Assembly: GCA_013334325.1 (NCBI GenBank)
Contig: JAAXXT010000026.1
Span: 1-32,796 of the forward strand
Direction of reading: 5' to 3'
Source of the DNA: Erysipelotrichaceae bacterium
GTDB taxonomy: Bacteria; Bacillota_I; Bacilli_A; Erysipelotrichales; Erysipelotrichaceae
Length of the DNA stretch: 32,796 bases
Shown here: in pieces, positions 1 through 7,665 of the stretch
Layout: the number at the start of each line of letters is the position of its first letter
How positions within the stretch are numbered: position 1 is the stretch's first letter
Notes under the pieces: generated by a model
Database searches by the model: none
Seen by the model: the letters and a program-made list of their open reading frames with translations, nothing else
What the model was told of the DNA's origin: nothing
Program-made: the position numbers and the translations under genes

Positions 1-810
1 TATTTTCTAATCACAAATGATGATGGGATACTTTCTCCTGGACTATTGGCCTTATCAGAAGCAGTAAGTGATCTGGGAGAATTACTAATCGTTGCGCCTT
101 CTTTTCAACAAACTGGTATGGGACGTTCCTTTCCTCAAGGTGAATCCATAGGTATCATTGAAGAGAAGATCCTAATGATCAACGATGATCCAACCAAATC
201 CTATGGGGTCTATGGATCACCTGCCCAAGCAGTAGCCTATGGGATCTTAGAGTTATCTCATAGAAAACCTGATCTATGTCTATGTGGGATCAACTATGGG
301 GAAAACCTAGGTCTATCCTTGACTTGTAGTGGTACCTTAGGCGCAGCGTTTGAAGCCCATAGTCAAGGAATAAAAGCATTGGCTTTTTCGATCCCGACTT
401 CCCTTTCTAAACAACACTCAGAATCTTTTGAGGAAATCGATTGGGCACCTATAAAAAAGGTCATTAGAAGAATTCTTATAAAGATCCTTAAAGAAGGTTT
501 CCCAGAAAACGCAGACATCTTAAACATCAACTTCCCTGAACTTATCGATGATTCAACTTTGATCAAGTTTACGAGACAAAGTCCTCAAAACTACTCAGAG
601 TTCTTGATTCCTCCTGAGCGTGATTTTAAAAAGGGCTATGAATTAAAGACTGAAAAGCGTATCAATCCTAATGACACACCTATAAACAGTGATATCTACG
701 CGATGAAGTATGAGAAAGCCGTATCGATTACACCACTTAAGTGGGACTTATCCTTTGACTTAAAAGATAAATCCTGGGAAAAAGATCTCAATCAAAAAGA
801 AGCTGAATAA
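1..810 (+). CDS. surE: 5'/3'-nucleotidase SurE, 5'-truncated by window
   Basis: SurE is a metal-dependent phosphatase that removes phosphate from nucleoside 5'- and 3'-monophosphates in the cytoplasm. Frame 1 is open from the first base and begins with the N-terminal signature YFLITNDDGILSPGL, whose paired Asp residues bind the metal. The first methionines are therefore upstream of the window, and the TTG at 46 is internal. Further family motifs are APSFQQTGMGRS (the APxxxxSG metal/phosphate loop, with Thr where Ser is common), YGSPAQAVAYG and CGINYGENLG followed by SGTLGAAFEA. About 269 residues are present, so only a few are missing. The TAA stop lies in the loop of a terminator hairpin shared with the convergent NUDIX gene. 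Identification is firm; the physiological substrate is not known. Confidence 0.93.
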   Translation, partial: YFLITNDDGILSPGLLALSEAVSDLGELLIVAPSFQQTGMGRSFPQGESIGIIEEKILMINDDPTKSYGVYGSPAQAVAYGILELSHRKPDLCLCGINYGENLGLSLTCSGTLGAAFEAHSQGIKALAFSIPTSLSKQHSESFEEIDWAPIKKVIRRILIKILKEGFPENADILNINFPELIDDSTLIKFTRQSPQNYSEFLIPPERDFKKGYELKTEKRINPNDTPINSDIYAMKYEKAVSITPLKWDLSFDLKDKSWEKDLNQKEAE

Positions 811-819
811 GCTTCTTTT
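795..819. terminator. Bidirectional terminator between surE and the NUDIX gene
   Basis: A perfect 10-bp stem (AAAAGAAGCT at 795-804, AGCTTCTTTT at 810-819) encloses a 5-base loop. A-rich and T-rich flanks allow it to work in both directions. It overlaps the last codons of surE and reaches the stop of the NUDIX gene. Confidence 0.75.
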
Positions 820-1357
820 ACTTAAGTGAATTTAACTGGCTCAACTTCATGATGAGGGCTATCGTTTTAGAATCTCTAAGTTCATCTTTCATGACCAAGT
901 CGATCAAATGATCTAAGGTATATGTCTTTACGTTGAGAAATTCATGATGATCTAGTTTTTGACCTACGAATTTCGTTTTTGGTGCGTAGTAGAGATGAAT
1001 GATCTCACCGAGATAACCAGGAGAAGGATAAAGCAGTCCAAGAGAAGTCATTTCTAGTGCTTCATAACCTGTCTCTTCGATGAGCTCACGATTGGCCGCA
1101 TCTAATGGATTCTCATCTTTCTCTAGTTTACCTGCGGTAAACTCTAGAAGTACCGTATCAAAGGCATAACGAAATTGTTCAACGAGAAGGAATTCTCCTT
1201 TTTCATTGAGGGCAGCGATACATACACCGCCTGGATGTTTAACGACTTCTCTTAAAGAAGTGTCTCCATTAGGTAAAAGAATATCATCATGATGGACTTC
1301 GATGATCTTCCCTTTAAATTTAAGTTCACTTTTAAGTTTTTTTTCGATGAGGTTCAT
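818..1357 (-). CDS. NUDIX hydrolase, ADP-ribose pyrophosphatase type
   Basis: This predicted cytoplasmic NUDIX hydrolase would cleave a nucleoside diphosphate linked to another moiety. Length (179 aa) and context fit the NudF/ADP-ribose pyrophosphatase group, which splits ADP-ribose into AMP and ribose 5-phosphate. The NUDIX box Gx5Ex7REUxEExGU is complete (GKLEKDE, then RELIEETGY). The conserved GGVCIAAL and EQFRYAFD stretches precede it, and a PSPGYLGE segment typical of this subgroup follows. An upstream in-frame ATG at 1501 would add 48 residues overlapping the tmk promoter, so the start at 1357 (MNLIEKKL) is preferred. No Shine-Dalgarno lies before it, and the extended -10 element ends only six bases upstream, so the mRNA may be leaderless. 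Substrate is inferred from family resemblance only. Confidence 0.85.
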   Translation of the reverse strand: MNLIEKKLKSELKFKGKIIEVHHDDILLPNGDTSLREVVKHPGGVCIAALNEKGEFLLVEQFRYAFDTVLLEFTAGKLEKDENPLDAANRELIEETGYEALEMTSLGLLYPSPGYLGEIIHLYYAPKTKFVGQKLDHHEFLNVKTYTLDHLIDLVMKDELRDSKTIALIMKLSQLNSLK

Positions 1358-1363
1358 GGGAAT

Positions 1364-1393
1364 AGTATAACATGACCCACTTGTTTGTTTGAA
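1364..1393 (-). promoter_or_regulatory. Promoter of the NUDIX gene (extended -10)
   Basis: On the minus strand there is a TATACT -10 (1369-1364) preceded by TG-T, which makes an extended -10. TTCAAA (1393-1388) sits 18 bases upstream as a weak -35. The predicted transcription start falls at or next to the ATG at 1357. The -35 overlaps that of the divergent tmk promoter. Confidence 0.6.
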
Positions 1394-1417
1394 GGACACA
1401 GGTAGTTTTGGTATAAT
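1389..1417 (+). promoter_or_regulatory. Promoter of the tmk-holB-ricT-rsmI operon
   Basis: TTGAAG (1389-1394), a 17-base spacer and TATAAT (1412-1417) preceded by TGG, which is an extended -10. The predicted start near 1424 leaves a leader of about 13 bases carrying only the GGAG ribosome site (1427-1430). Confidence 0.7.
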
Positions 1418-1436
1418 GAAACCACGGAGTATGTCG

Positions 1437-2069
1437 ATGAAAAAAGCCTGTTTTATCACCTTTGAAGGACCAGATGGAAGCGGTAAAACCACAGTAAGCA
1501 CTTATGTGGTAAAAGCCTTGATCGATCTAGGATATGATGTCATCCACACCAGAGAACCTGGTGGTGTCGACATCGCTGAACAGATACGTCATGTTATCTT
1601 GGATCCTAAAAATACCAAGATGGATGTGAAAACGGAAGTCCTTTTATATGCGGCTAGTCGACGACAACACCTCGTTGAGAAGATACTGCCTGCCTTGGCT
1701 TTAAATAAGATCGTAATATGCGATCGTTTTGTCGATAGTTCCTTAGCTTATCAAGGGGTCGCTCGTGGAGTAGGCTTCGATGAAGTCTATACAGTCAATC
1801 GTTTTGCGATCGATGATCATCTTCCGGATTTAACTGTTTATCTCGATCTAAGTGCTCAAACAGGCTTGGATCGTATCGCTCAAAGACAATACTTAGATCG
1901 TTTAGATCAAGAAAAAATATCTTTCCATGAGAAAGTCGTGGAAGGTTATCAAGAAGTCTTACGGCACTTTAAACAACGCATCGTCGTGATCGATGCGAAT
2001 CAGGAGATCCAAACCGTTCAGAAAGAAGCCTTACAGGCTGTCTTGAAGAAGGTCAAAGCTTATGTTTAA
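1437..2069 (+). CDS. tmk: Thymidylate kinase
   Basis: Thymidylate kinase phosphorylates dTMP to dTDP with ATP, an essential step of dTTP synthesis. The protein has 210 residues, the usual length. It shows the P-loop GPDGSGKTT (residues 11-19), the dTMP-binding REPGG, and CDRFVDSSLAYQG, which is the DR(Y/F) motif and following loop. Two ATGs lie close together (1431 and 1437). The GGAG site sits one base from the first but seven from the second, so 1437 (MKKACFI) is chosen. The gene opens an operon with holB, ricT and rsmI, an order shared with the Bacillus tmk-holB-yaaT-yabC region. Its stop codon overlaps the holB start by eight bases. dTTP is also the precursor used by RfbA in this window. 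Confidence 0.95.
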   Translation: MKKACFITFEGPDGSGKTTVSTYVVKALIDLGYDVIHTREPGGVDIAEQIRHVILDPKNTKMDVKTEVLLYAASRRQHLVEKILPALALNKIVICDRFVDSSLAYQGVARGVGFDEVYTVNRFAIDDHLPDLTVYLDLSAQTGLDRIAQRQYLDRLDQEKISFHEKVVEGYQEVLRHFKQRIVVIDANQEIQTVQKEALQAVLKKVKAYV

Positions 2070-3123
2070 AGATGTGCTTAAAGAGCGCCAAGCTATCGTT
2101 GAAAGGGTTCTTTATAACGCCCTTAAACATAAACAGGCTTCTCATGCGTATCTCTTTATAGGACCTAAAGGCACAAGAATGCTGGAAACAGCGATTCTTT
2201 TTGCGCAATCCTTGGTTTGTCCTCATAGAGACCCTTGGGCCTGCGAAACATGTGAGATCTGTGTTAGAATACAAGAGAATCATTTTACCGATCTTATCAT
2301 TCTAGATGGGACCTTAAGTTCCATTAAGAAGGATGATGTCTTAGAACTACAAGAACAGTTTTCTAAGACAGCGTTAGAGTCTTATGGTAAAAAGATCTAT
2401 ATCGTCAATCGGGCAGAAAACGCCACGACTGAAGCCTTGAATAGTCTCTTGAAGTTTCTAGAAGAACCTAGTGGATCAGATACTTATGCGATTTTGATTT
2501 CTGAGAAACCTGATGCCTTATTAGAGACCATCATCTCACGGTGTCAAACCTTGACCTTTAAGGCTCAAAATAGACAAGCTTTAGTGGCTCAGATCGATAT
2601 GGAAAACAATGATCCTTATGAGATCCAATTGTTGAGCCAATTGGTCAACAATGTGGAAGGTATGATGGATCTACAGATCAACGATGACTTCAAACATGCC
2701 TTGGTTATGTTTGGACACTTCATCGATGAGTATGTGATCGCACCTTATAAAGGTGAGATTTTCGTTCAGACTCAGTTGTTGAGTAAACGTAAAGAAGCTG
2801 AAAAACCCGATATGGGAGATTCTAATAAGCCTGAAGATAAGAAGAAAGCTAAAGAAGTCGTTGAGAAAGGTCCAGTCGTTGATCGAAGAAGATTATCGTT
2901 TTTCTTTAAGATCGGGATGCTTTTCTTTAAGGATCTGATGCTAAAAAGCGAGATCCATTCTCCAGTATGGAAGAATAGAATGACGCATATACGGCCTATC
3001 ATGGATCCCATGACGGCGTTTAATTTGTTTAATGATGCAGAGGACAAGATCAATTCTAATGCCAATTTGGCACTCTTGATTGATTCTGTGCTCTATAAAC
3101 TAAAGGAGGCCAATCATGACTGA
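2062..3123 (+). CDS. holB: DNA polymerase III, delta prime subunit
   Basis: HolB is a clamp-loader subunit that helps load the sliding clamp on primed DNA. The AAA+ fold is visible: SHAYLFIGPKG (the P-loop region is degenerate, GPKGTRM, as in delta-prime subunits that do not hydrolyse ATP), a zinc module with Cys53, Cys61, Cys64 and Cys67, LLKFLEEP and the SRC motif (ISRCQTL). The protein has 353 residues. An unusual charged stretch of about 35 residues rich in Lys and Glu (near residues 241-276) interrupts the C-terminal region. The gene overlaps tmk by eight bases and ricT by eight bases. An AAAGGAGG ribosome site for ricT lies within its end. Confidence 0.9.
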   Translation: MFKDVLKERQAIVERVLYNALKHKQASHAYLFIGPKGTRMLETAILFAQSLVCPHRDPWACETCEICVRIQENHFTDLIILDGTLSSIKKDDVLELQEQFSKTALESYGKKIYIVNRAENATTEALNSLLKFLEEPSGSDTYAILISEKPDALLETIISRCQTLTFKAQNRQALVAQIDMENNDPYEIQLLSQLVNNVEGMMDLQINDDFKHALVMFGHFIDEYVIAPYKGEIFVQTQLLSKRKEAEKPDMGDSNKPEDKKKAKEVVEKGPVVDRRRLSFFFKIGMLFFKDLMLKSEIHSPVWKNRMTHIRPIMDPMTAFNLFNDAEDKINSNANLALLIDSVLYKLKEANHD

Positions 3124-3976
3124 ACAAAGTCAGGTCTATACATATGTGTATTCGGTTCGTTTCGAAGGCAATAAGAAGGCATATACTTTTGGGACCAACG
3201 AAAATACCTATCATATCGAAGATAAGGTCGTCGTAGAGACCGCAAGAGGATTAGAACTAGGTGAGATCATCACCGATTTTCACTTGACTGAAAACGTCAA
3301 TATCCATTCTGAATTAAAACCTATCATCAGAAAAGCAACTCAACTTGATCAAGATCATCACATCAACAATCAATCCGCTGCGAAAGAAGCTTTAAAAGTA
3401 TGCGAGAAAGATGTTAAACATCTCGATTTGAATATGCAACTGATCTCAGCTGAATATACCTTAGATAAATCGAAGATCATCATCGTTTATGTGGCAGATG
3501 AACGCGTTGATTTTAGAGAGTTACTAAAAGAATTGGCCAGTCATCTTCATTGTCGTATCGAACTAAGACAAATAGGACCTCGTGATAAGGCGAAGATCGT
3601 AGGTGGTATTGGGACGTGTGGTATGGAGACCTGTTGTTCACGTTATCTCAGTGATTTCGATGTGGTATCCATTAATATGGCAAAGAATCAAAACCTTGCC
3701 TTAAACATTCAAAAATTATCAGGTCAATGTGGTAAACTGATGTGCTGTTTAAAGTATGAAGATGAAAACTATAAGTGTATGAAGAAGGATTGTCCTAAAC
3801 AAAACGAATTGATCGATTATAACGGTAAGAAATACCGTGTAACATCGATGAATCTTTTAACCAAACAATGTAAACTTGAAAGTCGAGAAGAATCTTTATT
3901 CTTAGGTTTCGATGAAGCTTTCAAAGACTACATCAAGCGTGATCCGAATGAAACGACAGAAAAGCTTTCAAAATGA
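3116..3976 (+). CDS. ricT: RicT/YaaT, PSP1-domain Y-complex protein
   Basis: RicT belongs to the RicA-RicF-RicT (YmcA-YlbF-YaaT) complex, which in Bacillus subtilis binds iron-sulfur clusters and stimulates RNase Y mRNA maturation. The 286-residue protein has the PSP1 domain and the diagnostic cysteine clusters GTCGMETCCS (Cys168, Cys173, Cys174) and GQCGKLMCC (Cys205, Cys210, Cys211), followed by LKYEDENY. The start at 3116 has a strong AAAGGAGG site and overlaps the holB stop by eight bases. Its place directly after holB matches Bacillota synteny. Partners ricA and ricF are not in the window. Confidence 0.92.
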   Translation: MTEQSQVYTYVYSVRFEGNKKAYTFGTNENTYHIEDKVVVETARGLELGEIITDFHLTENVNIHSELKPIIRKATQLDQDHHINNQSAAKEALKVCEKDVKHLDLNMQLISAEYTLDKSKIIIVYVADERVDFRELLKELASHLHCRIELRQIGPRDKAKIVGGIGTCGMETCCSRYLSDFDVVSINMAKNQNLALNIQKLSGQCGKLMCCLKYEDENYKCMKKDCPKQNELIDYNGKKYRVTSMNLLTKQCKLESREESLFLGFDEAFKDYIKRDPNETTEKLSK

Positions 3977-4808
3977 TTTGACCAGTTTATATCTGGTCGC
4001 TACGCCTATTGGAAATCTGAATGAAATGACACCTCGAGCCATCGAGGTTTTAAAGCAGGTCTCTGTGATCGCGTGTGAAGATACACGTACGACGATGGTT
4101 CTTTTAAAGCATTTTGGGATAGAAACCAAGGTCATCTCTCATCATACCTTCAATGAGAAAGAATCTGCTTCTGGAATTGTAAAGCTTCTTGAAAGCGGTC
4201 AAGATGTGGCCCTTGTCTCTGATGCGGGCTATCCTCTTATCTCAGATCCTGGTTATATCGTCGTTCAGGAAGTGCTTAGCGCAGGATACAATGTGATCCC
4301 TATCTCAGGTTCCAGTGCTGCACTCAATGCTTTGGTGGCCTCTGGTCTAGTCACCCAGCCTTTTATCTTCTATGGTTTTCTTCCTTTAACGGACAAAGAC
4401 TTTACTCAAACTGTCAATCAACTGAAAGCTTATCCTTATACCTTGATCTTTTATGAAGCACCTCATCGAATCCAGAAAACGATCGCACGTTTACTTCCTT
4501 TATTAGGAGATAGACAAGCAGTTATCGCTCGTGAGATCACTAAGAAATTCGAAGAATTCTTAAGAGGAAGACTCAGTGAATTAGGGGATATCGAAGATGA
4601 ATTAAAAGGCGAGATCGTCTTGGTGATCGAAGGCAAGGCTGAAGAAAAAGCTGAAGTCGTCGACTTAGCTGAAGTCAATGAACGTATCCAAGCATATGTC
4701 GATACAGGGATCAGTGCTTCTGAAGCCATCAAACAGGTCGCTAAAGAAGTAGGGATGAATAAACACGACATCTACAATAGCTATCATAATAAAGGTGAAG
4801 CCTCTTAG
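3948..4808 (+). CDS. rsmI: 16S rRNA (cytidine-2'-O)-methyltransferase RsmI
   Basis: RsmI 2'-O-methylates C1402 in the decoding centre of 16S rRNA using S-adenosylmethionine. The 286-residue protein opens with MKRQKSFQ and LYLVATPIGNL, the typical start of Bacillota members. It continues with ACEDTRTT, SDAGYPLISDPG and the GSSAALNALVASGL loop of the tetrapyrrole-methylase fold. The start at 3948 lies 29 bases inside ricT, and an alternative ATG at 3912 adds twelve residues unlike the family. No good ribosome site precedes 3948, so translational coupling to ricT is likely. It is the last gene of the operon, followed by a terminator overlapping its stop. Confidence 0.93.
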   Translation: MKRQKSFQNDLTSLYLVATPIGNLNEMTPRAIEVLKQVSVIACEDTRTTMVLLKHFGIETKVISHHTFNEKESASGIVKLLESGQDVALVSDAGYPLISDPGYIVVQEVLSAGYNVIPISGSSAALNALVASGLVTQPFIFYGFLPLTDKDFTQTVNQLKAYPYTLIFYEAPHRIQKTIARLLPLLGDRQAVIAREITKKFEEFLRGRLSELGDIEDELKGEIVLVIEGKAEEKAEVVDLAEVNERIQAYVDTGISASEAIKQVAKEVGMNKHDIYNSYHNKGEAS

Positions 4809-4822
4809 GTTCACCTTTTTTT
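4791..4822 (+). terminator. Terminator of the tmk-rsmI operon
   Basis: AAAGGTGAA (4791-4799) pairs with TTCACCTTT (4810-4818), with extra CC/GG pairing inside, and is followed by a T tract. The rsmI stop codon lies in the loop. Confidence 0.8.
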
Positions 4823-4830
4823 CATCTCTG

Positions 4831-4873
4831 ATTGATAATCAATTTAGACAAGCCCCTTTAAAATGGTTATAAT
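4831..4873 (+). promoter_or_regulatory. Rubrerythrin promoter with adjacent palindrome
   Basis: TAGACA (4845-4850), 17 bases and TATAAT (4868-4873) form a strong promoter with a predicted start near 4880. Immediately upstream is a perfect 13-base palindrome, ATTGAT-A-ATCAAT (4831-4843). Its TGATAAT half resembles Fur/PerR-type boxes, and it lies where a repressor could block the -35. Regulator identity is a guess. Confidence 0.6.
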
Positions 4874-4898
4874 AAGAGTATCAAACAAGGAGAACACC

Positions 4899-5438
4899 AT
4901 GGATTTAAAAGGATCAAAAACTGAAAAGAATTTAGAAGCTGCTTTCGCAGGAGAATCAATGGCTCGTAATAAGTATACCTATTATGCGGCTAAAGCTCGT
5001 CATGAAGGCTACAAACAATTAGAAGAACTTTTCCTTGAGACCGCTCGTAATGAACAGGAACATGCCTTCTTATGGTTCAAAGCCCTACACAATGGGGAAG
5101 TCGCAACGACAGCTGTCAATCTAACTGACGCAGCCGCAGGTGAACACTATGAATGGACAACCATGTATAGAGAATTCGCCGCTACCGCTAAAGAAGAAGG
5201 CTTCAATAAGATCGCTTTCCAGATGGAACAAGTCCTTCTTATCGAAAAACGTCATGAAGAACGCTACAACGATCTTCTAAAAAACATCAAAGAAGGTAAA
5301 GTCTTCAAGAAAGACGAAGCCGTTGTATGGGAATGCAGTGTTTGCGGTTATCAAGCCGAAGGCACAGATGCGCCTAAGATTTGCCCAGTATGTGGTGAAC
5401 CTCAGTCTCATTTCTCAATGGACGTAAAAAACTACTAA
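4899..5438 (+). CDS. rbr: Rubrerythrin
   Basis: Rubrerythrin is a non-haem di-iron peroxidase that reduces hydrogen peroxide in anaerobes, with electrons passing through its rubredoxin domain. The N-terminal ferritin-like domain (about residues 1-135) carries the di-iron ligand motifs around Glu19 (AGES), Glu52/His55 (NEQEH) and EKRHEE (117-121). The C-terminal rubredoxin domain has two CxxC knuckles: Cys146/Cys149 and Cys162/Cys165. At 179 residues it has the usual length. The start at 4899 follows an AAGGAG site; an in-frame ATG at 4863 lies across the promoter and is rejected. It is a single-gene unit between two terminators. Confidence 0.96.
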   Translation: MDLKGSKTEKNLEAAFAGESMARNKYTYYAAKARHEGYKQLEELFLETARNEQEHAFLWFKALHNGEVATTAVNLTDAAAGEHYEWTTMYREFAATAKEEGFNKIAFQMEQVLLIEKRHEERYNDLLKNIKEGKVFKKDEAVVWECSVCGYQAEGTDAPKICPVCGEPQSHFSMDVKNY

Positions 5439-5447
5439 GAATAAACT

Positions 5448-5474
5448 AAGACAGGTTAAAACCTGTCTTTTTAA
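5448..5474 (+). terminator. Terminator after rubrerythrin
   Basis: AAGACAGGTT (5448-5457) pairs with AACCTGTCTT (5460-5469), followed by TTTTTAA. It separates rubrerythrin from the convergent glycosyltransferase gene ending at 5475. Confidence 0.8.
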
Positions 5475-6350
5475 TCAATATTTATGTGAATCAGTTCTTA
5501 GTGATTGAGTAAATTTAAAGTTCTTATAATGCCAGTTTAATTTAAGTGCTCTTTTTATTAAGAGAGATTGAATATAACGTGATGGGACGGACCACTTCTT
5601 TGAGAAAACCATAATATCTTTGGTATAGATCTTAAATCTATTTAGATCTTTTGATAGCGTACTGAAGCCATCACCAGAAAAGCTTTGGTTAATGATGGAA
5701 GCCATTGGTTTTACTATTATATTTTCATCTTTACTGTAGAGTTGGAAAAAAATATCAAAATCGATCATGTCTAAAAATAACGACTCGTCAAATTGGTGCT
5801 CTCTAAAAATATTGATGGGCCATAAAGTTCCTGAGTTTATAGGAAAACTCAAAAATTGCTTTGGTTGTTTAGTATTTAGATTAAAACATAAAGAAGGATT
5901 AAAACTTGATGGGGATAAGTGGCCTTTCTTAGACTTTACTTGTGGAGTATATATAATCGGTTCACTTGTTTCACTTAGAAAGATGATCTCCGAGAGATAA
6001 TCCTGATTCAATTGGGTATCTTGGTCTAGAATCAATACCCAAGAAATATCAGGTGATGTTTCACGTATCTTTTTAATTGAGAAATTATAAGCTTTACTTA
6101 AACCAAGATTTTTCCTATATGATAGATAGAGCATCTTTTCAGGTTTGATAAATTTTTGGTTATAATCACAAACTAAATTTTCATCAGAATTGTCAAAAAT
6201 AACCCATTGGAAATTCAATTGGCTCTTTTTCAGGTAAGTATAGACTTCAGTCTCATCAATCTTTTGATTATAGAGGACAAACAAAATCGATAAGTGAGTT
6301 AATGAGTCAATAGAATCATTCTTTAAGAAAGGAGATGAAGAATTCATCAT
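5475..6350 (-). CDS. GT2 glycosyltransferase, rhamnosyltransferase-like
   Basis: This family 2 glycosyltransferase (291 aa) would move a sugar from a nucleotide donor to a growing glycan on the cytoplasmic face of the membrane. It has the GT-A nucleotide-binding start SILFVLYNQ, NLGLSKAYNFSI and the metal-binding WVLILDQDT (DQDT at 109-112). The NxGLSKAxN...DQDT combination is common in rhamnosyltransferases of the RfbF/RfbN type, which fits the dTDP-rhamnose genes in the same island. There is no membrane segment. It is the last gene of the minus-strand unit and overlaps its upstream neighbour by ATGA; a second ATG one codon later is also possible. Donor and acceptor are inferred. Confidence 0.82.
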   Translation of the reverse strand: MMNSSSPFLKNDSIDSLTHLSILFVLYNQKIDETEVYTYLKKSQLNFQWVIFDNSDENLVCDYNQKFIKPEKMLYLSYRKNLGLSKAYNFSIKKIRETSPDISWVLILDQDTQLNQDYLSEIIFLSETSEPIIYTPQVKSKKGHLSPSSFNPSLCFNLNTKQPKQFLSFPINSGTLWPINIFREHQFDESLFLDMIDFDIFFQLYSKDENIIVKPMASIINQSFSGDGFSTLSKDLNRFKIYTKDIMVFSKKWSVPSRYIQSLLIKRALKLNWHYKNFKFTQSLRTDSHKY

Positions 6351-7063
6351 GGTCTCATGCTCCTAAAAATTAAGTGAGCTCCACAATATAAACGTCGATA
6401 TATTTTGAGCCATAAAGAATCAGATGAAGTAGTTATTCCTCCACTAGATGCATTTTGAGAATGTCTACGATAATAGATTAAAGGTTCATCAATCAGTTGT
6501 ACTTTAAAGAAAGCTTCACCGATTAAAGTAATCCAATAGTCATGTGGACAATGTTTTTTTTGTGAGGGGAAGGGTAATGCTTTCTCAAGAAGTAATCGAT
6601 TAAAAGCCATACATGCGCCTATATAGCGAGTTTTAGCGAAATTAATCATTAATCCTTTCTTGACATGTGCGTGTTCGAAATGAGAAAGGTAAAGTGGTTC
6701 TAAAGCTGCACCGGTGACTGTCGCGTCTGAAATAGCAATATCACAGATCGCCAAAGCTTGACTCATTTTTTCAACTTTATGAGCGAACCATACATCATCT
6801 TGATCACTCATAAATATAATCGATCCTTTAGTATGTGTTAACGCATTTTCAAAATTTCCTGAATATCCATGATTTTTAGGGTCATTGATGAACAAGTGAA
6901 TTCGAGGGTCTTGATAAGTATTTATGATTGATATGGTTTTATCTGTAGAGTGATCATCTGAAATAATCAACTCATCCTCTTGTGACAGTTGACTCAAGAT
7001 AGAGTCCAATTGTTGCTTAAGATAGAGTTCCCCATTAAAGGTCGCTAAGACAACAGAAATCAT
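6347..7063 (-). CDS. GT2 glycosyltransferase
   Basis: A compact GT-A glycosyltransferase of family 2 (238 aa). It starts directly with the nucleotide-binding strand MISVVLATFNGELYL. It carries ISDDHSTD (34-41), the metal-binding SDQDD (86-90) and a C-terminal YYRRHSQNAS segment, where an RxHxxN motif is frequent in rhamnosyltransferases of this type. ATGA overlaps join it to both neighbours, indicating coupled translation. Together with the preceding and following genes it would assemble the repeating unit of a surface polysaccharide. The specific linkage cannot be read from sequence. Confidence 0.85.
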   Translation of the reverse strand: MISVVLATFNGELYLKQQLDSILSQLSQEDELIISDDHSTDKTISIINTYQDPRIHLFINDPKNHGYSGNFENALTHTKGSIIFMSDQDDVWFAHKVEKMSQALAICDIAISDATVTGAALEPLYLSHFEHAHVKKGLMINFAKTRYIGACMAFNRLLLEKALPFPSQKKHCPHDYWITLIGEAFFKVQLIDEPLIYYRRHSQNASSGGITTSSDSLWLKIYRRLYCGAHLIFRSMRP

Positions 7064-7665
7064 TGCTCCACCTTAGAAACAAGTGAGGAATTAACCCAAA
7101 GCGAATGCTCAAAATCATACGTTTTGATGACTCTTGCGGGAACGCCTACCACCATTGAATGAGCTGGTATATTATTAGTGACCACACTCTGGGCACCAAT
7201 AATGACCCCATCCCCTATTGTTACTCCAGGTAAAATACTCACAGCTTCCCCTATCCACACGTTTTTCCCAATTATCACAGGTTTTGTTTGAAGCGGACGT
7301 TGATTCACAGGGATCAATGGACTAGAGTTAGGATCAGATGTATTCAAATTACCATGATTTGTATCCGAGATGAAAACCTTGGACGCTAAAAGACAATTAT
7401 CTCCAATTCGGACACTATCTAAGGCGACGATGTGGACATAATCTCCAATCAAGACGTTTGCTCCTAACACTAAACTTAGTTTCGTATCATTAGATAAATC
7501 AAAGCGACACCCATAACCGCAAGTAAAACCTTGCCCATACCCAAAAGATCGCTTTCCTCGTAGATAGAAAGGACGTCTTATCAAGCGCGCCTTAGGAAAA
7601 AAGATCATTGTATAGACTAAATTGATGACATTTGTAATTTTTTCAGAAAATTGATAATGGTTCAC
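7060..7665 (-). CDS. Hexapeptide-repeat O-acetyltransferase
   Basis: A 201-residue left-handed beta-helix acyltransferase of the WcaF/WbbJ/maltose-acetyltransferase type, likely to O-acetylate a sugar of the glycan using acetyl-CoA. Hexapeptide repeats are visible from about residue 66 (LVLGANVLIGDYVHI, VRIGDNCLL) and again in VIIGKNVWIGEAVSILPGVT and IGDGVIIGAQSVV. The active-site region ISDTNHG contains the expected catalytic His104. The C-terminal VVGVPARVIK is typical. The start is GTG at 7665 with AAGGAT upstream, in a GTGA overlap with the preceding gene. Confidence 0.87.
   Translation of the reverse strand: MNHYQFSEKITNVINLVYTMIFFPKARLIRRPFYLRGKRSFGYGQGFTCGYGCRFDLSNDTKLSLVLGANVLIGDYVHIVALDSVRIGDNCLLASKVFISDTNHGNLNTSDPNSSPLIPVNQRPLQTKPVIIGKNVWIGEAVSILPGVTIGDGVIIGAQSVVTNNIPAHSMVVGVPARVIKTYDFEHSLWVNSSLVSKVEQ

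Noticed and set aside
1357-1501. 48-residue N-terminal extension of the NUDIX protein
   Set aside because: It would overlap the tmk promoter and start, has no ribosome site and no family counterpart; the extended -10 just upstream of 1357 supports the shorter protein.
2053-3065. Minus-strand open frames opposite holB
   Set aside because: They lie wholly opposite a strongly supported gene, have no ribosome sites and show no protein motif.
4863-4898. Upstream ATG for rubrerythrin
   Set aside because: It lies across the -10 element and lacks a ribosome site, while AAGGAG precedes 4899 and [12 protein letters not shown] is the family start.
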